A DNA stretch of 58,177 bases from Eubacterium ramulus ATCC 29099 (GTDB lineage Bacteria; Bacillota; Clostridia; Lachnospirales; Lachnospiraceae). Position numbers and translations under genes: made by a program. Below are positions 40,889-49,917 of this stretch, one piece after another. Location of the stretch: assembly GCF_000469345.1 (NCBI RefSeq), contig NZ_KI271127.1, positions 1 to 58,177 on the forward strand, given 5' to 3'. Under the pieces are notes generated by a model. It was not told the DNA's origin, searched no databases, and saw nothing but the letters and a program-made list of their open reading frames with translations. The first letter of the stretch is position 1; the number at the start of each line of letters is the position of its first letter.

Positions 40889-42040
40889 ATGGAAGATACA
40901 GTAATAAAAGAAGTTATTAAAAAATCAGAAGTTATAGCAAAAGATGCATTTGAATATCAATGGATCACCTATCCGGAACATGGATTTTTACAGTCGCATA
41001 TAGAGGAAAAGAGCGAAGAATTAGAAATTACATATGATTTAGAAAACCGAAGACCGTTCATGGAGATTCGAAAAGAAGACCTTCCTGATATCCTTTTAGT
41101 TTTAGATGATATTGGAAATCTTAAAAAATACATAGAAAAATATTCTTTTTCTTTGCAGCCCCAAAATCTGTTTTATGATCTTCATGGAAGTGTGAAAGCG
41201 AAAAGCAGAGATGTTTTGTCTGCAAGTACAGACCGAGAGAAACAGTTCTTAAATGCCTATAAAGCAATTATTGGATATGCTTTACAGAATAAATATACAT
41301 TTGAGGATTATCTGCAGGGAGGTATGCAGCTTTTAGGGAAAGAAGGGGTGTTAGGACAAGTACAGTCAGGAACCACGGTAGAAGACATACAAAAGATACT
41401 TTGTGAAGAGTATGAACGAATTAAGAAAGACCGTAGAGAGAAGAAAGTTCTGATACCAAAAAACAAGGTGACAACATTAAAAGTAACAGCAGCAGTTCTC
41501 GGGTTCGTATTGTTTGGGACAGTTGGATACATAGGATATGACCGCATAGCAAAAGAACCTTATCAAAGAGCCGTTATAGAGCTTAGTGATGCATATGTTC
41601 AGTCTGATTATGTTACATGTATAGACTGTATGAGAAATGTCAAGGTGCAGAACATGACAGCCCCACAGAAATTTATGCTTGCGAATGCATATGTCCGTAG
41701 CGAAAATCTTACACAAGAGCAAAAAGATAATATTTTAGCTAAAATGACATTGAATGATACAGAGTCGAAATTAGATTACTGGATTTATCTGGGAAGAAGC
41801 GATACAGAACAGGCTGCTGATATTGCACTACGACTTTCAGATGATCAATTACTTTTATATGCATATATGAAAGAAAAAGCAATAACAGAAGAAAATACAG
41901 AATTAACAGGTGCAGAAAAATCCGATAAGCTGAATGAAATTACAAAGAAAATGGAACCCCTGATGGAAAAATATGAAACGGAAGATCAAAATAACTATGA
42001 AGATATAACTACAGGGGATACTGAGGGGGATGGAGAATGA
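40889..42040 (+). CDS. essB: EssB/YukC T7SS core protein
   Basis: A 383-residue protein: N-terminal pseudokinase-like domain (about 1-200; 'FLQSHIEEKSEELEITYDLE', 'PQNLFYDLHGSVKAKSRDVL'), one membrane helix at about 205-225 ('VTAAVLGFVLFGTVGYIGYD'), and an extracellular helical domain with 'YVQSDYVTCIDCMRNVK' and an acidic tail. This is the EssB layout; EssB and EssC form the export machine. ATG 40889 follows GAGGAAGG; TTG 40871 is a less likely start. The stop overlaps the EssC start (ATGA). Confidence 0.85.
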   Translation: MEDTVIKEVIKKSEVIAKDAFEYQWITYPEHGFLQSHIEEKSEELEITYDLENRRPFMEIRKEDLPDILLVLDDIGNLKKYIEKYSFSLQPQNLFYDLHGSVKAKSRDVLSASTDREKQFLNAYKAIIGYALQNKYTFEDYLQGGMQLLGKEGVLGQVQSGTTVEDIQKILCEEYERIKKDRREKKVLIPKNKVTTLKVTAAVLGFVLFGTVGYIGYDRIAKEPYQRAVIELSDAYVQSDYVTCIDCMRNVKVQNMTAPQKFMLANAYVRSENLTQEQKDNILAKMTLNDTESKLDYWIYLGRSDTEQAADIALRLSDDQLLLYAYMKEKAITEENTELTGAEKSDKLNEITKKMEPLMEKYETEDQNNYEDITTGDTEGDGE

Positions 42041-45000
42041 AAATGGAAACAGGAAGAATAAGATTATTTCGTCCCGATTACTTTACTATAGGTTCAAGGA
42101 AAACAGATATCGTTTTTCCACAGTGTAAGGTCGATATTATTGTAAAAGGAAAAGAAATTTCTATTCATAAAAAAACGGAAGATGTTTTGCTTATAAATGA
42201 TAAGGTGATACAGCAAGACAAGGTGTTACTGGAAAATGGAGATGTTTTAACAATTGGAGATATTTCTGTTATTTTGTTGGAAAATGTAATTCTTATAGAA
42301 GGGAATATTTCTGAAATACATACGCAACTTCCTGTTATGAAAGATTCCAGAGTCCCGTTTGAAGGCTTTCCGAAGTATAAACGTTCTCCAAGAATTATCA
42401 AAAGAGTACAGGAAGAAAAAATTCAATTAGAGAAGCCAAAAGAATTGATGGATCGTAAAAAAGGCGGACTTGTTCAGCTAATATTGCCACCTGTGATTAT
42501 GATTTGCATTACCATTGCAATTAGTGTGATTATGAAGCGTGGATTATTTGTAGTGATGGCGGTTGCCGGTACGGGGATGTCTTTAGTTGTTTCCATTATG
42601 CGTTTTTTCAGTGATAAGAAAGAATTAAAAGAAAACAAAATTCTGAGAGAAAAAACCTATAAGCAGTATCTATTGCGGAAACGAAAAGAAATCTATCATG
42701 CCTATTGTAAAGAAAAAGAAGCCTATGAATATAATTATCCGTCTGTATCTGAAATCCGGAATATGATTGAAGAATACAGCCCTAGAATTTATGAGCGAAA
42801 TTATAATGACGAAGATTTTCTAAAAGTATCATTGGGAGTAGAAAAAACACATCCACAGCTTCAAATTCAGCTGAAACTTGATGAATTAAAAACGAAACCA
42901 GATATATTGGAAGATGAGGCAAAAGCGATTCAAAAAGAATTTTCTGTCATTGAAAAACCGGTAGTTATCGATTTGAAAAAGGCTCATCTTGGCCTGGTAG
43001 GAGAAAAAAGTGTAATACATGAGCAAATAAAGGCACTCATTTGCCAGCTCACGTTCTTTCACAGTTATCATGATTTGGAAATTATTGCAATCTATGATGA
43101 AGCTTATCAGGAAGATTTCCAGTGGATGCGCTGGTATCCGCATTTTAAAATCCATACGGTAAACAGCGTTGCAATGATCAATTCAGAAAACAAAAGAGAT
43201 CAGATTTTAGGAAGTCTATATCAGATTTTAAAAGACAGGAAGCAAAAAGAAGAGGAAAGCAAAAAAGAGAGTACTTTTCTACCACACTTTCTCTTTCTGA
43301 TTGATGAGCCAAAATGGATTATGGATCATTCCATCATGGAGTATTTGGAAAAGGAAGGGTATAATTTAGGATTTTCTATCATTTATACCTCTCATTTAAG
43401 GGCAAATCTGCCAGAAAATATAGGAACTATTGCAATGCTGAAAAACTCAGAAGATGGACTTCTGCTGATTGATGAACGGGAAGAAAAGCAGGAAAAGTTC
43501 AGGCTTCATAATATGCAGGAAATTCCTTTAGAGTGGCTTGGAAGAAATCTGGGTGTGCTAGAACACATGCAGGGGATTAGTGCACAGATACCGAACAGTA
43601 TTACTTTCTTCCAAATGTATCAGGTGGAACGACCATCACAACTTCGGATTGAAGAAAGATGGAGAAAAAATAATTCTTCAAAATCATTGGCAGTACCGCT
43701 TGGTGCAAGAGCAGCCGGAGATTATGTGTATTTGAATCTTCATGAGAAAGCTCATGGACCGCATGGTCTGGTTGCAGGTACAACAGGTTCCGGAAAATCA
43801 GAAATCTTACAATCGTATATTCTTTCACTTGCTGTAAATTTCAATCCTTATGAGGTTGCCTTCCTTTTGATTGACTATAAGGGAGGCGGTATGTCTAAGA
43901 TGTTTACAGCCCTTCCACATTTATTGGGGACGATTACGAACTTGGATGGTTCCCAGAGTATGCGTGCGTTGGCATCTATCAAAAGTGAACTAGCAAGAAG
44001 ACAAAGTATCTTTAATCAATATGATGTGAACCATATCAATAACTATAATAAGTTATTTAAAAATGGAGAGGCAGAAGAACCTCTTCCACATTTATTCCTG
44101 ATCAGTGATGAATTCGCTGAATTAAAAAAGGAACAGCCGGAATTCATGTCAGAGCTGGTATCTGCTGCCCGTATTGGACGAAGCCTTGGTGTACACTTGA
44201 TTTTGGCAACTCAGAAACCTACAGGTGTAGTAGATGATCAGATTTGGTCAAACTCAAAATTTAAGTTGGCACTTAAAGTACAGAACGAAGCAGACAGTAA
44301 AGAAATTTTAAAAACGGCAGATGCAGCAAACATTACGCTGCCTGGACGTGCCTATCTGCAAGTGGGTAATAATGAAATCTATGAATTGTTCCAATCTGCG
44401 TGGAGTGGAGCTGCTTATAATGAAGAAGAACAGAAAGAAAAAGTCGATGACCGGGTTTATGTACTCAATGAAATCGGACAAGGGGAATTGGTAAATCAAG
44501 ATTTAAGTGATACGAAAGAAAACAACAAAGTAGTAAAAACGCAGTTGGACGCAGTAGTACGCTATATTCACGAGTATTATGAAACACAAGATGTAAAAGA
44601 GGTGAAAAAACCTTGGCTTCCACCACTACCGGAACAACTTGTAAGCCCACAGGAACTGATTCGTGCAACCCCAAAAGAATTGAACATGAAAATTGCTATG
44701 GGACTCATTGATATTCCGGAAAAACAGGAACAGATTCCATATGATGTTGATTTTATCAAAGATGGGAATTTGCTGTATATTGCTTCAGCAGGATATGGGA
44801 AAACCGTCTTTTTGACAACTGCGGTTTTGTCCTTGGCTATGCAGAATAGCGTGCAGGATTTGAATTTTTATATTTTGGATTTCGGAAACAGTGGTCTGAT
44901 GCCATTAAACAAACTTTCTCATGTGGCAGATTATATTGTATTTGATGACTCGGAAAGATTCCAGAAGTTAATGGGGATTTTGCAGAAAGAAATCAGAGAG

Positions 45001-46203
45001 AGAAAGAAAAAACTGGCAGATGAAGTAGTACAGAATTTTGAAGTTTACAATCAGGTTTCTGCAGAGAAAATGAAAGCAATTGTTCTTGTGATTGACAATT
45101 TTGATGTAGTAAAAGAACTTGGATATGAGGCTGAAGAATTTTTCCAAAAGATTTCCCGTGATGGTTATGGACTTGGGATTTTTGTGATTGCAACTGCTAC
45201 CAGAAGCAATGGCATGAAATATTCTACCTACAACAATTTTAAAAACAAAGTGGCGGGATATCTGTTTGATGAGTCAGATGTAAATTTAATTGTTGGAAGA
45301 AGCACTTATAAACAATCAGAAACAAAAGGACGAGCTCTTTTGAAATATGACAATATGATAAGTGTAATGCAGCTTTACAGCATGGTCAAGTTTGAAACAG
45401 AATTGGAATATAAGGATAAAATTAAAGAATTGATACAGAATATTGATGCTCTGTATCCAGGTGAACAAGCTCCAAGAATTCCGGTTCTTCCAGAAAACTT
45501 GTTCTTTGCAGATATGAAAGAATATCCTCATACAGAGCAGGATATTTATGTTGGACTCGAAAAAGAAGCTGTGTGTGCCTGCGGATTCCAGCTTGGAAAT
45601 ACACCATTTACGATTCTTGGTGAAGCAGCAAGAGGTAAGACAAACGTATTGAAGGTCATTCTCGATCAGATGCTAGGAAAAGGAAAAATCTATCTGGTAG
45701 ATTCCAAAGCTATGGAACTTTATTCCTATAAAACATCAGAAAAAGTTGTTTATATAGAAAATCAGGCAATGGTGCCACTGCTCATAGATGCACTCAAGGC
45801 AGAGATCACAGAAAGAAATCAAAAAGTCAAGGAATCATTAGAAATGGATCCGACGTTAAATCCAAAGGAAATCTGCCGGGAATTGCAGCCGTTTAGCTTG
45901 ATTGTAGACGATTGGGATAATTTTGTGGAATTGACCAAAACACAGGCGATAACTTTGGCTCCTATTCTGAATGAGGCAGCAGGTGTTGGTATCAGTATCA
46001 TTTTGACTGCACATTCCGGAAAGATGAAAGGATTTGACGAAGTGACGAAATTTGCGAAAAACACAACAGAAGGTTTACTTCTTGGAAATCAGGGAACAAC
46101 AACAATGTTCCCGATTAATTCAGCCAAGGAACTTCCACAGTTTAAAGATGGTTTATTGTTCCATAATGGAGCTTATGTTAAAGTGCGGGTTCCAAAATAT
46201 TAG
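42037..46203 (+). CDS. essC: EssC, FtsK/SpoIIIE-type T7SS motor ATPase
   Basis: A 1388-residue motor. The N-terminus has FHA-like strands (about 1-100); two membrane helices lie at about 148-185 ('LILPPVIMICITIAISVIM', 'GLFVVMAVAGTGMSLVVSIM'); three ATPase domains follow with Walker A 'GTTGSGKSE' (Lys587), 'ASAGYGKTV' (Lys922) and 'GEAARGKTN' (Lys1201). Domain 1 is complete ('LLIDYKGGGMS', 'LISDEFAELK'); domain 2 has 'FYILDFGNSGLMPL'; domain 3 has 'SLIVDDWDNF'. It is slightly shorter than S. aureus EssC (about 1480). The C-terminal domain normally selects strain-specific substrates. Confidence 0.95.
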   Translation: MKMETGRIRLFRPDYFTIGSRKTDIVFPQCKVDIIVKGKEISIHKKTEDVLLINDKVIQQDKVLLENGDVLTIGDISVILLENVILIEGNISEIHTQLPVMKDSRVPFEGFPKYKRSPRIIKRVQEEKIQLEKPKELMDRKKGGLVQLILPPVIMICITIAISVIMKRGLFVVMAVAGTGMSLVVSIMRFFSDKKELKENKILREKTYKQYLLRKRKEIYHAYCKEKEAYEYNYPSVSEIRNMIEEYSPRIYERNYNDEDFLKVSLGVEKTHPQLQIQLKLDELKTKPDILEDEAKAIQKEFSVIEKPVVIDLKKAHLGLVGEKSVIHEQIKALICQLTFFHSYHDLEIIAIYDEAYQEDFQWMRWYPHFKIHTVNSVAMINSENKRDQILGSLYQILKDRKQKEEESKKESTFLPHFLFLIDEPKWIMDHSIMEYLEKEGYNLGFSIIYTSHLRANLPENIGTIAMLKNSEDGLLLIDEREEKQEKFRLHNMQEIPLEWLGRNLGVLEHMQGISAQIPNSITFFQMYQVERPSQLRIEERWRKNNSSKSLAVPLGARAAGDYVYLNLHEKAHGPHGLVAGTTGSGKSEILQSYILSLAVNFNPYEVAFLLIDYKGGGMSKMFTALPHLLGTITNLDGSQSMRALASIKSELARRQSIFNQYDVNHINNYNKLFKNGEAEEPLPHLFLISDEFAELKKEQPEFMSELVSAARIGRSLGVHLILATQKPTGVVDDQIWSNSKFKLALKVQNEADSKEILKTADAANITLPGRAYLQVGNNEIYELFQSAWSGAAYNEEEQKEKVDDRVYVLNEIGQGELVNQDLSDTKENNKVVKTQLDAVVRYIHEYYETQDVKEVKKPWLPPLPEQLVSPQELIRATPKELNMKIAMGLIDIPEKQEQIPYDVDFIKDGNLLYIASAGYGKTVFLTTAVLSLAMQNSVQDLNFYILDFGNSGLMPLNKLSHVADYIVFDDSERFQKLMGILQKEIRERKKKLADEVVQNFEVYNQVSAEKMKAIVLVIDNFDVVKELGYEAEEFFQKISRDGYGLGIFVIATATRSNGMKYSTYNNFKNKVAGYLFDESDVNLIVGRSTYKQSETKGRALLKYDNMISVMQLYSMVKFETELEYKDKIKELIQNIDALYPGEQAPRIPVLPENLFFADMKEYPHTEQDIYVGLEKEAVCACGFQLGNTPFTILGEAARGKTNVLKVILDQMLGKGKIYLVDSKAMELYSYKTSEKVVYIENQAMVPLLIDALKAEITERNQKVKESLEMDPTLNPKEICRELQPFSLIVDDWDNFVELTKTQAITLAPILNEAAGVGISIILTAHSGKMKGFDEVTKFAKNTTEGLLLGNQGTTTMFPINSAKELPQFKDGLLFHNGAYVKVRVPKY

Positions 46204-46213
46204 GGAGAATTTT

Positions 46214-46648
46214 ATGGATAAGGATAAAAATGGGGTAGAAATTGCTGAATGTAAGCAAAGAATATCAAAATGTAATGCGCAAATAGCAGATAACAGAATA
46301 ACTATCGAAAGTTTAGAAGAAAAAATTGAAAGACTTAAAAGTGTAAGGGATGCAGTAAGTGCAAAAAAGGAAGAAATAGGTACGACAATCAGTAACATGG
46401 CGGGAACTATTGAATCTATGAATTATTTTACATGGTGTGGAAGCAATAGAGAGTCTTTTGATGGGGAAGTAATAAAAGTATTGGAAGATTGTGATGCTTT
46501 CAAACAGGATGTAGATAGCTTACAAGATGCATTGAATGATGAAATTACACAATTGGAGAACAAACGATATGAGCATGAAGGCATCATTGGACAATTGAAG
46601 ATGGTACTTAATGATTTGGATAATTGGCTTACAAAACTACTAAATTAG
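46214..46648 (+). CDS. DUF5082/YwqH-like LXG-partner protein (lipase cassette)
   Basis: A 144-residue coiled-coil protein, 'ISKCNAQIADNRITIESLEE' then 'KIERLKSVRDAVSAKKEEI', with a WXG-like turn W74-C-G76 ('FTWCGSNRESFDG') and 'ITQLENKRYEHEGIIGQLK'. It is clearly related to the protein at 49918. DUF5082 (YwqH of B. subtilis) proteins stand first in class-B LXG cassettes. ATG 46214 follows TAGGGAG, 10 bases after the EssC stop. Confidence 0.75.
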   Translation: MDKDKNGVEIAECKQRISKCNAQIADNRITIESLEEKIERLKSVRDAVSAKKEEIGTTISNMAGTIESMNYFTWCGSNRESFDGEVIKVLEDCDAFKQDVDSLQDALNDEITQLENKRYEHEGIIGQLKMVLNDLDNWLTKLLN

Positions 46649-46702
46649 CAAAAGCCGTGTAACTATTCATTAGAAAAGTGCCACAGATAGGAGGGAATCG
46701 GT

Positions 46703-47539
46703 TTGAAAAGAGGAGGATATAAATCAGCACTATTAGTGAGTCTTTTCTTAATCATGATGTTGGGAGGATGTGGAATGGATACGAAAAAAGAAGTTATAAC
46801 AAAAGCGATAGAGAGTCATTTACAGGAAAAATACGGAGAAGAATTTGAAGTACTGTCTTGGAATCAACCTAAACTGTTACCATCAGATAATGGAGCAATT
46901 TATGCAACATGTATTGCAAAAAGTGATCCAAAACATCCATTTGAAGGAAGCTATTTTTATACAGAAGATTTTGGACTAGAAGTAGGCCCTCTTGGAGATG
47001 GGTATGTGGAACGTCTGTTAGCAAAGCAGATGGAGAAAAAAACAGAAAAAGTGATTTCACAAGTGGCGAAAAGATACTATATCCAAGGACGTATCTGGTC
47101 ACAAGAAGATGAGTGGGAAAAATGGCAAAATATGCCTGTAGAAGAAGTCTCCAATTGGGAAAACTACGTTAATCTACGTAATTATGCAGGTAATCCGGAT
47201 GAAAGAACCTTGGGGGCTATACGTATTTATATAGATGCTACGACAATGATGGATAAGACCGATGAAGAGGAGTATAAAATGTACGAGGAATTGTTTCGAG
47301 AGAAGCTGGGTGGGGAAGCACTACTTTATATTTATTACCTAGACAAAAAGAACTTTCGGCAGGCAGAAAAAGTATTGGAGACAAGTGCACCTAGAAATGG
47401 AGGAAGTCGTTTAGACAAAGCTATTGAAGAGCAGCCTTATTTTGGAACGATTATGCGGAGTGGTTCAAAGGTATTTGATGATTCTTTAGAGGTGTTCAAA
47501 GCAGCAAAACAGGGAAAAGAGCAGGAAAAATATAAATAA
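46703..47539 (+). CDS. Lipoprotein beside the lipase effector, candidate immunity protein
   Basis: A 278-residue lipoprotein: signal peptide with lipobox 'MMLGGCGMD', so Cys26-28 is the expected lipidated residue. The mature part is charged, with 'THLQEKYGEEFEVLSWNQ'-type alpha/beta character (here 'SHLQEKYGEEFEVLSWN') and 'FEGSYFYTEDFGLEVG'. It is not recognised by family. TTG 46703 follows GAGGGAATC. It lies directly before the lipase gene (16 bases). As S. aureus protects itself from the T7SS lipase TslA with the lipoprotein TilA, an outer-face lipoprotein here is a reasonable immunity candidate. Confidence 0.65.
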   Translation: MKRGGYKSALLVSLFLIMMLGGCGMDTKKEVITKAIESHLQEKYGEEFEVLSWNQPKLLPSDNGAIYATCIAKSDPKHPFEGSYFYTEDFGLEVGPLGDGYVERLLAKQMEKKTEKVISQVAKRYYIQGRIWSQEDEWEKWQNMPVEEVSNWENYVNLRNYAGNPDERTLGAIRIYIDATTMMDKTDEEEYKMYEELFREKLGGEALLYIYYLDKKNFRQAEKVLETSAPRNGGSRLDKAIEEQPYFGTIMRSGSKVFDDSLEVFKAAKQGKEQEKYK

Positions 47540-47555
47540 AAGGAAGGCGTTGTAT

Positions 47556-48965
47556 ATGGGTTCGACAACAGATAAAGATGCACTTGTGGCTTCACAGATA
47601 GCATATATGAATATTGAAAATGATGATATAAAGGACGCGGTAGATAGATACGGTTCAGCAACGTTGGAAAATATTTTTAGAGTGTCACCTAGTATAAAAA
47701 AACAATATATTAATCGAGTATATGGAAATAAAGATCCCAAAACGACAAAATTGAGTGAATACGAGCAGATGCGTTTCGAGGAAGCAAAGGCATTTATAGA
47801 GGAGATAAAAAATTCAGAATATGCACAGTGGGAGATCGTGGAAGTAAAAGATGATAATGCAAATTCGGGATTTTATGGATGTATGATTGATTGTGGAGAA
47901 GGTCAGTCGATATTCGGTTTCCGAGGAAGTGAAAGTGACACTACGCATCAGCTACGTCAAGACTGGATCAATGCAGATATCGCTTTATTCAATAATATTT
48001 TAACGGAACAGCAGAAAGCAGCACAGAACTTTGTGAAAGATATGAATAAAAAATATGGGGATAATTATACAACATTTGATTTTTCGGGGCATTCTCTAGG
48101 TGGAAATCTGTCACAGCATGCTGGAATTACAGTGCCTGCAAACATGCAGAACAAAGTGGGAACGATTTACAATTTGGACGGACCAGGATACTCCGATGAA
48201 TATCTTTTGTCACATGCTTTAGAAATTGATAATATGGCTTCCCATGTGAAACACTATCAATGGTCTTTTATCGGAAATTTACTTAATCAAATGCCAGATG
48301 AAATGTTCCAATCTATACGAACAGACGATAGGGTTTATGAAATATATGATTTGGAAAAATTGACAGATGGCGCTCTGTTTCAAAAACATGATACCGGTTT
48401 TGTCTGGCGCTGGATGATGGAACACGATACAGAATTTTTCCAAAATGGTAAGATGGATGACTTTGCAAAAACGGTTGGTGTAGTCATAAGAAAAATAGAA
48501 AATGAAGCCCCTGGAGTAGTACGGAATTTGGCTGTAGATGGAATCTTCTTAATAAATCTTTTTCTTTTGGCAAAAGAATCCGAAAATACAAAGGAATTTG
48601 GAAAGAAAGTATGCAAGTACTTTATAGATACATTTCAAAATGGCGTCCATATAGGAATGGAAATTTGGGATTCCATTGAAAGAGGAATTTCTAAATGGGC
48701 GGCAGCAGGTGTGGATTTTATTGCACTATTTAAAAATCCATATTTTAGACAAGTAAATGATTTCAAAAAGAAAGCGGGGAGGATTACAAGTACTTATGGG
48801 CATTTGGATATGGAAAGTAAACTTATATCTCTTAACAATATGACAGAAACATATCAGAACCTGGATCATTTGATGAAAATGTATAAAACATTTCTTATAG
48901 CAAGTGCAGACTCTTATAGAGAAGCGGGAAAACTTATGCTTCTTAAAGAAAAAGATATATTATAA
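47556..48965 (+). CDS. T7SS lipase effector with C-terminal helper-like domain
   Basis: A 469-residue protein. The N-terminal alpha/beta-hydrolase of the DUF2974/lipase-3 kind has 'SIFGFRGSE', the nucleophile elbow 'GHSLGG' with Ser180, and 'YNLDGPGYSDEYLL' with the probable acid. There is no signal peptide. A helical linker leads to about 70 C-terminal residues, 'MESKLISLNNMTETYQNLDH' then 'LMKMYKTFL', that resemble the small helper protein at 50360 ('LAAFLETYQTLSELFGSYKT'). Toxin first, carrier last is the reversed order known from S. aureus TslA. The gene is flanked by a lipoprotein and a free LXG domain. ATG 47556 follows AAGGAAGG. Confidence 0.8.
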   Translation: MGSTTDKDALVASQIAYMNIENDDIKDAVDRYGSATLENIFRVSPSIKKQYINRVYGNKDPKTTKLSEYEQMRFEEAKAFIEEIKNSEYAQWEIVEVKDDNANSGFYGCMIDCGEGQSIFGFRGSESDTTHQLRQDWINADIALFNNILTEQQKAAQNFVKDMNKKYGDNYTTFDFSGHSLGGNLSQHAGITVPANMQNKVGTIYNLDGPGYSDEYLLSHALEIDNMASHVKHYQWSFIGNLLNQMPDEMFQSIRTDDRVYEIYDLEKLTDGALFQKHDTGFVWRWMMEHDTEFFQNGKMDDFAKTVGVVIRKIENEAPGVVRNLAVDGIFLINLFLLAKESENTKEFGKKVCKYFIDTFQNGVHIGMEIWDSIERGISKWAAAGVDFIALFKNPYFRQVNDFKKKAGRITSTYGHLDMESKLISLNNMTETYQNLDHLMKMYKTFLIASADSYREAGKLMLLKEKDIL

Positions 48966-48980
48966 GAGAGGGGGAAGAAT

Positions 48981-49541
48981 GTGGGATATTATCTTAGAAT
49001 GGAAGAAATTTTAAGCTTACAGCTTAAATCGCAGGAACAAATTGAGCGTTGGAAAGAAGAGCTACAAGAGGTTGGAAAAACTCTGGAAGTTTTAGGAGAT
49101 ACAAACGAATTGCAAGGTGAAGCTGGTACAAAATTAAAAGATAACATAAAAAATATTCATATGCCAATAAAAACAGAGATAGAAGCTCTTCTAGATCTAT
49201 TCCAAGAAAATTATTCTAAATACGTACTAGGATTTATGGAACTTGAGGAGTCAAATACAGCAATTATTAAACAAGATGTGTTAGAAAGACAGCAGAAACA
49301 ATTAAACTTATATAAAGAAAGTTATACTGACATTTATGAGAATATCGTAGATGAACTTAGTAAAGTAGATGATTTATTCAGTTATTCCATCGAGTTTCAA
49401 GTTCCAGAGAAAATTGATACACTTATGGTTACATTGACAGACATTAACGAAAAAATTGGAGAATATGATGTGTCACATGCGAATGATATGAGTTTACTTG
49501 ATGAAGGAATAACTTTAATGCGAATGAAATTTTCTAAATAA
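48981..49541 (+). CDS. Free-standing LXG domain protein without toxin domain
   Basis: A 186-residue protein that aligns over its whole length with the first 190 residues of the LXG nuclease at 50674: both start M-G-Y, share 'EEL/EEIL', 'LQGEAGTKL' versus 'IQGETGKSI', 'IHMPI' versus 'VHIPV', and end in 'EYDVSHANDM' versus 'DYEETHQNDT'. It stops where other LXG proteins enter their toxin domain. GTG 48981 follows AGAGGGGG, 15 bases after the lipase stop. It probably serves as carrier for the lipase in trans, since the intact frame and ribosome site argue against a mere remnant. Confidence 0.8.
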   Translation: MGYYLRMEEILSLQLKSQEQIERWKEELQEVGKTLEVLGDTNELQGEAGTKLKDNIKNIHMPIKTEIEALLDLFQENYSKYVLGFMELEESNTAIIKQDVLERQQKQLNLYKESYTDIYENIVDELSKVDDLFSYSIEFQVPEKIDTLMVTLTDINEKIGEYDVSHANDMSLLDEGITLMRMKFSK

Positions 49542-49587
49542 TTAAGAAACGTTCTGTTTTATTTTAAATATGAGAGGTATGAATGCA

Positions 49588-49884
49588 ATGAAAGAAGAAA
49601 AGTTTTTACCATTAGGTTCTGTAATTATTGTAAAAGGAAGTGTAAAAAAGCTTGTTTTGATTGGAAGAGGTGTTGTAGCAATTTTCAAGGGAGAGCAAAA
49701 ATATTTTGATTATGTTGCTTGTACTTATCCAGAAGGCTTGATTGGAGAAAACGTGTTATATCTAAACCACGAGGATATTGAAGAAGTAATTCAAAAAGGG
49801 TTTCAAGATGAAGATGATTTCAGAATGCAAAAAAGTTTAAAAGAACATTTGGATGGATTATTAAAAATAGAAAATGAGTCATAA
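49588..49884 (+). CDS. DUF4176 protein (second copy)
   Basis: A 98-residue homologue of the protein at 40563: 'FLPLGSVIIVKGSVKKLVLI', 'FDYVACTYPEGL', 'YLNHEDIEEVIQKGF'. It closes the lipase/LXG cassette as the first copy closes the glycine-zipper cassette. Starts at 49570, 49579 and 49588 are in frame; the last has GAGAGGT nine bases upstream and begins closest to the conserved part. Confidence 0.8.
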   Translation: MKEEKFLPLGSVIIVKGSVKKLVLIGRGVVAIFKGEQKYFDYVACTYPEGLIGENVLYLNHEDIEEVIQKGFQDEDDFRMQKSLKEHLDGLLKIENES

Positions 49885-49917
49885 AACTTTTGCTTTCTGG
49901 ACAGGGAGGTGTGATTC

